Assembly: GCF_022662175.1 (NCBI RefSeq)
Contig: NZ_JAKMCR010000001.1
Coordinates: 868,001-932,000, forward strand
Reading direction: 5' to 3'
DNA: 64,000 nt
DNA from: Aestuariivivens marinum
Lineage (GTDB): Bacteria; Bacteroidota; Bacteroidia; Flavobacteriales; Flavobacteriaceae
The notes beneath the pieces are model-generated. The model did not search any database and was not told the origin of the DNA. It saw only the letters and a program-made list of their open reading frames with translations. Below, in pieces: positions 59,200 to 64,000 of this stretch (positions are counted from its first letter, which is position 1; every line of letters starts with the position of its first letter). Made by a program: the position numbers and the translations under genes.

Positions 59200-59769
59200 T
59201 TATAGAATAGAAAGAAACTCTCTTAAAGCAATTTTTAATTGCTTAAGAGCCTTAGAAATGTGGTTTTCGATGGTGTTTGTTGAAATGTTCATTTCAGAAG
59301 AGATGTCTTTGTGCTTTAACCCTTCTATACGACTTTTAATAAACACATCCTTACATTTTGGGGGAAGCAAATCAATAGCATTGAGTATAGCTTCATTTAA
59401 TTCTTTTTCTATGAGTAATGAAGCAGAATCATCAGATAATGCAACATAATTAATAGAAGCTTCTAGTTGGGATAAATTATTATCTAGATGAAGTTGTTGT
59501 TTTTTAGATCTTAAATAATCAAGACAAGCATTTTTGGTCATGCTAAATAAATAACCATTTAAGTTGGTTTTAATATCTTTTTTGGACCAAACTTTCATAA
59601 ATACATTTTGAATAATCTCTTCAGCATCCTCTTTTATGGTAATATATTGTGAAGCAATATAAAGAAGTTTTGGCCTGTATAACCTGAATAATACTTCAAA
59701 AGCTAAAACATCGCCATTGTTAATACGAGTTATAAATTCTTTAGTGTTTAACTGCGAAATATTATTCAT
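59200..59769 (-). CDS. ECF RNA polymerase sigma factor (FecI-like, sigma-70 family)
   Basis: A 189-residue ECF sigma factor of the Bacteroidota type. Region 2 reads FEVLFRLYRPKLLYIASQYI with EEIIQNVFMKVWSKK (residues about 24-75), and region 4 reads IDLLPPKCKDVFIKSRIEGLKHKDISSEMNIS in pieces (about 130-180), with TIENHISKALKQLKIAL as recognition helix. It is the first gene of the sigma/anti-sigma/SusC/SusD operon and should direct RNA polymerase to that operon's own promoter. A 25-bp palindrome lies 52 bases upstream of its start. Confidence 0.94.
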   Translation of the reverse strand: MNNISQLNTKEFITRINNGDVLAFEVLFRLYRPKLLYIASQYITIKEDAEEIIQNVFMKVWSKKDIKTNLNGYLFSMTKNACLDYLRSKKQQLHLDNNLSQLEASINYVALSDDSASLLIEKELNEAILNAIDLLPPKCKDVFIKSRIEGLKHKDISSEMNISTNTIENHISKALKQLKIALREFLSIL

Positions 59770-59820
59770 GTAAATTCTTCTGTAAAGACTTAAATTTTTA
59801 TAAATTTGATAAATCTACAA

Positions 59821-59845
59821 TTTTTTTATGAATTTCATAAAAAAA
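59821..59845. promoter_or_regulatory. 25-bp perfect palindrome upstream of the sigma-factor gene
   Basis: Seven T then ATGAA, a central T, then TTCAT and seven A: 12 complementary bases on each side of one central base. The tiny centre and A/T arms suit a dimeric regulator site or cruciform rather than a terminator. It lies 52 bases before the sigma gene start. No regulator for it is identified. Confidence 0.5.
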
Positions 59846-60059
59846 TATACTTGCGTTTAGGTTTCCTATAATTATTAGGTTTGATTTAAGTGCTAGAAAC
59901 CCATATAATTTGAGAAGTCTTAGTTTATATTATTGTCCTAATTCTAAAATGGGTTGGTACAAAATCGACTTGTTTCTGGATGGGCTACATGCTTAAAAGA
60001 AATATTGATAGAGAATGGCTAAATTAGATTTTTCAGTGTTATTTTTATTAAATTCACAA

Positions 60060-60107
60060 ATATCTTATAGATATAGTTGTTTATATGTAAAATTATGTTG
60101 TTTATAT
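60060..60107 (+). promoter_or_regulatory. Palindrome and paired direct repeats upstream of the second SusC gene
   Basis: ATATCT-TAT-AGATAT (60060-60074) is followed by GTTGTTTATAT at 60076-60086 and again at 60097-60107. The direct repeats are 21 bases apart, about two helical turns, so both would face the same side of the DNA. TACTTTAA follows about 30 bases later. This is the usual geometry of activator sites, but the activator is unknown. Confidence 0.4.
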
Positions 60108-60290
60108 ATTTTTTTTCTGACAGTGGGTGAAAATTAATACTTTAAATTTTTTAAAAACAAAATCAATTAAATATTAACTTAAAACTAAATGTGTATGAGA
60201 AAAAACGATTAATCTTAATAATCCATTAAAGTTTAAAATGGATTAACAAATTAAACTCGAGATTAAATTAACAAATTCAAAAAAACAATT

Positions 60291-63200
60291 ATGATTAAAC
60301 AATTACTCAAACTTATTGTTTTTGTTTGTGCTTTAGGTGCTCACAGTGTTTTTGCACAAACAGGAACAATTGTCAAAGGGAAAATTACTGACACAAATGG
60401 AATACCTCTTTTAGGTGCCAATATTATTGAAAAAGGCACCTCTAATGGAACATCGTCAGATTTTGATGGAAACTACAGTATTACGCTTTCAGGAGGAAAT
60501 GCAATTCTGCAAATTTCTTATGTAGGTTATGTAGCTCAAGAAATTGATGTTAATGACCAAACAACTATAAATGTAACATTGGAAGAAGATGCTAGCCAAT
60601 TAGATGAAGTTGTGGTAACGGCTTTAGGGATTAAAAAGGAGGCAAAAGCTTTAGGTTATTCTGTTGCTCAGGTTGATAATGAACGTATTATGGCTAGTGG
60701 TACGCCTGTAAATGCCTTACAGTCCTTATATGGTTCTGCTTCTGGTGTAACTGTAGCTACAACGGCTACGGGACCTTCAGGGGGTATGAAAATTAATATT
60801 CGTAATGCAGTTTCTTTTGATGCTGCTTCTACTACTAGACCATTAATTGTTGTGGATGGTATTCCAATTCATGATGAGAACTCTAATATCACTTACAACG
60901 CGAGAGCAGGTAGAGATAATGGTACAGGGATTAATGATATAAACCCAGACGATATTGAATCGATTCAAATTCTTAAAGGAGCAAAGGCTTCTGTATTATA
61001 TGGTAGTGAAGGAGCTAACGGGGTTATGCTTATAACAACCAAAAGCGGTTCAAAAAGTCGCGGTCTTGGCGTATCTTTCTCAGCAACGACAACAATTGAA
61101 AATGCAGCGTTTTATCCAGAACTTCAAGATATCTATGGAACGGGTAGGAGTGCTAGTTTAAGTGCTACAGATGATGAAGGGTATTTTCTTAATGAAAATT
61201 TAGAGAGATCGTTAGATCCAGCCGGGGCTGCATTTGGTCCCAAATTTGATCCTAATGTAATGCTAAACTGGTGGGATGGATCGACTAGACCGTGGGTTGC
61301 TAATAAGGAATCAGTTTATGAGCAATTATTTAGAACAGGTTCTCAACAGGTGGCAAATGTTTCGGTAAGCTCAGGTAGTGATAAAGGGTCTATCCGTTTT
61401 TCATATACTAAAACAGATTATACACCTATTAACTTAGGAGCTAGATACAAAAAAGATGCCTTTAGTGTGGCTGCGTCTTACGATTTGAATGATTTTATAT
61501 CAGTAAAATATTCTGGTAACTACTATTCAACAGATAATTTAAACTCCGCTTATGCCGGATCTTTTGATGCCCAAGGGGCAAGAGCATCTTTAGGGGCGTA
61601 TGCAAGAGACATTGATGTAGACTTGTTGCGAAGCTTTTTAGTTACTGATGATGGTTACAATTACTTTGCAAATCCAAACTTGAGTAATAATTATATTTCT
61701 GCAGGTAGAGCATCGGTAATTGGTACTTTATGGGATTGGACTCAGAATGAATCCATTTTTAACAGAAACCACAATCTTCAATCGCTTACAATAGATTTAA
61801 AGTTCACAGATAATTTAAGCTTGACTTTACTTGGAGGGTTGGATCATACTGTTGAACGAAACATGTACAAAGGGAAGCTTCAAGATCCATCTTTAATAGG
61901 ACCTAACAGTGGTTCGGTTTTTAGGGATACAAACAGATTAATTCGTAAAAATTATGGTCAAGCTACCTTGAATTTTAATAAGGGGTTTGGAGATTTTGAT
62001 GTTTCTGGATTTGTTGGAGGAGTGATAAGAAAAAACTATTTAGAGTCTAAAGGTGCTGAAAAAATTGGTGGCTTTGTAATTCCAAACTTCTTCTCGTTTT
62101 CAAACTTGCCTTCGGGAGTTCAGCCTGTTTACAATTATTCCAACGGAGAAGATATTTTATATAGTTTGTTGGGATCTGTTCAGGTTGAATGGAAAGATCA
62201 AATTTATATAGAGGCTCAAGCCCGTCAAGATTGGTCATCCATATTACCGCCTGCCAATAACCAGTTTTTCTATCCTGGATTGAGTGCTACTTGGATTGCA
62301 TCAAACACTTTAGAATTACCAGAGGTCGTTAAGTTTTTAAAATTGAGAACATCATGGGCAGATGTAGGTCGTCCGGGTCCTCGTTATTTTGGTAATGTCA
62401 ATCTTGGAGTATCCCAGTCAGGTGGAGGGTTCATTTTATCGCCACCAAACGATTTGCCTCCAATTGACGAGAATTTCCTTCCTAACTTAAAACCAGAACG
62501 TAAACGTGAATTTGAAGTTGGTTTAGAAGGTTACCTTTTTGATGATAGGCGTTTAGGTTTCGATTTATCGATTTATCATTCGAATACTTACGATCAAATA
62601 ATGCGAGTAACCGCACCCCCAGGATTGGGTGTAAGTAGTGTTAGACTTAACGCAGGGGATGTTGCTAATACTGGATGGGAATTGGCTGTAAAGACCAAGC
62701 CTATTATAACACAAGATTTTTCATGGAATTTTGATATGACATTCTCGGGAAGTAAAACCAAAGTTAAACGCTTAGATGGTGAAATACAAGGTTTAAACTT
62801 ATGGTCAACCAATGGTTTAAATGCTGTGGCAAGAGTTGGAGGAGAGTATGGTTTAATATATCAGCAAAGAGGTTGGCAACATTATATAAACCCTTCAGAT
62901 GATAATGATTCAAACAATGGAGAACGTATTGTGGATAATTCTGGCACACGTTACAGTTATTCTACTAGTAGTAATCGTGTTGTTGGTAAATTATTGCCAG
63001 ATGTTTTTGGGGGAGTTTTTAGCAGAATGAATTATAAGAACTTTAGTTTAGTGTTTAATATAGATTATTCATTTGGAGCGACCTTTATTAACGAAGGGGA
63101 AACTTATATGATGGCAGCTGGTGTTTTAAAAGAAAGTTTAAAATACAGAGATGCAGAAACAGGTGGTCTGGCCTATTATTTAAATGGTAATACTAAGGTA

Positions 63201-63602
63201 GCAGGACAAAATCCTAATGGAGCTACATACAATGATGGCGTTCTACTTAGCGGTGTAAGATCAGATGGAACACCAAATAATCAAGTTGTTGCAGCTCAAG
63301 ATTATTATTATGATTCTTACTTTTCCAATGGATTTTATCCTGAAGATCGCTTGTTTAAGAGTGATTATATTGCATTGCGTAATATAGCTTTAGACTATAG
63401 ATTACCCGATTTTTCTAAAACTATTGGTCTTTCAGATATAGTTGTATCTGTATTTGCAAATAATGTTGCGTATATTTACAAAGCTGCACCAAATACGGTG
63501 CCTGAAGCTTCTAATGGAACAGGATGGGCTGATAGTTCTTATGGAACAACTGCTATGCCATTACAACGTTCGTTTGGATTGTCGATAAAAGGAAAAATTT
63601 AA
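60291..63602 (+). CDS. SusC/RagA TonB-linked outer-membrane protein (no STN domain)
   Basis: A 1103-residue TonB-dependent transporter with signal peptide ending HSVFAQ (residue 23). A carboxypeptidase-regulatory-like domain follows (VKGKITDTNGIPLLGANI, about 29-100), then plug (LDEVVVTALGIKKE, PLIVVDGIPIHDE, LYGSEGANGVMLITTKSG) and barrel, ending in QRSFGLSIKGKI. Unlike the SusC at 54660 it lacks an STN domain, so it is not expected to signal to FecR itself. A SusD-like gene follows 15 bases later. It is divergent from the sigma-factor operon. Confidence 0.95.
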   Translation: MIKQLLKLIVFVCALGAHSVFAQTGTIVKGKITDTNGIPLLGANIIEKGTSNGTSSDFDGNYSITLSGGNAILQISYVGYVAQEIDVNDQTTINVTLEEDASQLDEVVVTALGIKKEAKALGYSVAQVDNERIMASGTPVNALQSLYGSASGVTVATTATGPSGGMKINIRNAVSFDAASTTRPLIVVDGIPIHDENSNITYNARAGRDNGTGINDINPDDIESIQILKGAKASVLYGSEGANGVMLITTKSGSKSRGLGVSFSATTTIENAAFYPELQDIYGTGRSASLSATDDEGYFLNENLERSLDPAGAAFGPKFDPNVMLNWWDGSTRPWVANKESVYEQLFRTGSQQVANVSVSSGSDKGSIRFSYTKTDYTPINLGARYKKDAFSVAASYDLNDFISVKYSGNYYSTDNLNSAYAGSFDAQGARASLGAYARDIDVDLLRSFLVTDDGYNYFANPNLSNNYISAGRASVIGTLWDWTQNESIFNRNHNLQSLTIDLKFTDNLSLTLLGGLDHTVERNMYKGKLQDPSLIGPNSGSVFRDTNRLIRKNYGQATLNFNKGFGDFDVSGFVGGVIRKNYLESKGAEKIGGFVIPNFFSFSNLPSGVQPVYNYSNGEDILYSLLGSVQVEWKDQIYIEAQARQDWSSILPPANNQFFYPGLSATWIASNTLELPEVVKFLKLRTSWADVGRPGPRYFGNVNLGVSQSGGGFILSPPNDLPPIDENFLPNLKPERKREFEVGLEGYLFDDRRLGFDLSIYHSNTYDQIMRVTAPPGLGVSSVRLNAGDVANTGWELAVKTKPIITQDFSWNFDMTFSGSKTKVKRLDGEIQGLNLWSTNGLNAVARVGGEYGLIYQQRGWQHYINPSDDNDSNNGERIVDNSGTRYSYSTSSNRVVGKLLPDVFGGVFSRMNYKNFSLVFNIDYSFGATFINEGETYMMAAGVLKESLKYRDAETGGLAYYLNGNTKVAGQNPNGATYNDGVLLSGVRSDGTPNNQVVAAQDYYYDSYFSNGFYPEDRLFKSDYIALRNIALDYRLPDFSKTIGLSDIVVSVFANNVAYIYKAAPNTVPEASNGTGWADSSYGTTAMPLQRSFGLSIKGKI

Positions 63603-63617
63603 TAAAAAAATGTAACT

Positions 63618-64000
63618 ATGAAGAATTTATTATTAAGATCAATTCTTTCAATTTGCGTATTGTTTAGCTCTGTGAGTTGTGACGATAAGCTAGAAGAATT
63701 ATTTCAAGACCCAGATGGGTTTTCTAAAGCTCAAGCAGATGCTGCTGGGGTTAGTATTATTGCAGGGTATTTTACCTCGCAACTTACTCGTGGTTTTTTT
63801 CTAAGAGGTGACTATGGTTCAGCTTATCACCAATTAAGAAGTGGTTCCCGTGTTATGGGGACAGGAGTTCAACTTTATTATACTACAGATGCTTTTGGTC
63901 TAAGTTATGTGCTTAGAGATGTTGAGAACGATTGGGGTTCCAATGCCTTTAACAGAGGTGTGTTCAACAACATTAATAGTGCTTGGATAAAGCAATATTT
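63618..64000 (+). CDS. SusD/RagB-family lipoprotein, partial (cut by window end)
   Basis: The first 127 codons of an outer-membrane lipoprotein. The signal peptide MKNLLLRSILSICVLFSSVS ends at a lipobox with Cys21, followed by acidic DDKLEELFQDPDGF. The mature start, with SKAQADAAGVSIIAGYFTSQ and ten or more aromatic residues following, fits SusD-like_2 proteins. It lies 15 bases after the second SusC gene and forms its partner. The rest is beyond the window. Confidence 0.85.
   Translation, partial: MKNLLLRSILSICVLFSSVSCDDKLEELFQDPDGFSKAQADAAGVSIIAGYFTSQLTRGFFLRGDYGSAYHQLRSGSRVMGTGVQLYYTTDAFGLSYVLRDVENDWGSNAFNRGVFNNINSAWIKQY

Larger units (their letters stand above)
59770..60290. other. Divergent intergenic region between sigma-factor and SusC genes
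   Basis: These 521 AT-rich bases hold no convincing gene. They carry a 25-base perfect palindrome (59821-59845), a palindrome ATATCT-TAT-AGATAT (60060-60074), two direct repeats GTTGTTTATAT (60076 and 60097), and TACTTTAA near 60139 as a possible -7 element with a leader of about 150 bases before the SusC gene at 60291. The density of dyads suggests a control region for one or both SusC/SusD systems. Confidence 0.55.

Overview
The window reads as chromosome of a marine-type Flavobacteriaceae (Bacteroidota). The evidence is low GC content, type IX secretion (T9SS) sorting domains, a PorZ-like T9SS component, SusC/SusD outer-membrane pairs with FecI/FecR-type regulators, TonB receptors, and repeated -7 elements of the form TAnnTTTG, with TTTG about 19-20 bases upstream in the best cases. 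I cannot name the genus. All calls come from reading the sequence; no database search was run.

Layout. 1-4966 (minus strand) is a metal-import operon: DtxR/MntR-type repressor, outer-membrane barrel, TroA-like lipoprotein, ATPase and two ABC-3 permeases, the last cut by the window edge. 5088-7582 is feoA-feoB plus a tiny Cys-rich membrane protein. 7772-9956 holds divergent SCO and RseP genes. 10026-24158 lies between tRNA-Asn(GTT) and tRNA-Arg(CCT) and looks accessory. It starts with an SOS-mutagenesis cassette (XRE-S24 repressor, Y-family polymerase, DnaE-like polymerase). A hydrolase, a YecH-like protein, small membrane proteins, a T9SS propeller protein, an NmrA-like protein, a DUF3088-like protein and a three-gene surface-fibre cluster follow. 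Sequences resembling the 3' end of the tRNA-Asn recur through it, several followed by a terminator hairpin, which suggests repeated insertion downstream of that tRNA.

24461-34186 is mostly housekeeping: small proteins, glutamate dehydrogenase, porZ, recO and a haem/haemoglobin-type TonB receptor. 34189-49518 interleaves an UmuC-type polymerase (minus), the biotin genes bioF-bioD-bioA-ketoacyl synthase (plus), a minus-strand thioredoxin-like lipoprotein and LytTR two-component pair, then bioB, a cupin-like protein, recX, a large T9SS protein and a stand-alone umuD. 49590-64000 is a polymer-uptake region: an FG-GAP/ASPIC lipoprotein, a FecI-FecR-SusC-SusD operon (minus), and a divergent second SusC-SusD pair cut by the window edge.

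Three themes stand out. Mutagenic repair appears twice: an accessory-looking repressor/dinB/dnaE cassette with a 37-bp dyad in its divergent promoter, and a umuD and umuC separated by about 13.6 kb. A palindromic intergenic repeat (GTCATTC...GAAGAATCT) occurs in two intergenic spaces and once inside the ketoacyl-synthase reading frame. Metal import joins an outer-membrane barrel, a permease with a winged-helix-like tail, and a candidate repressor box at the predicted transcription start.
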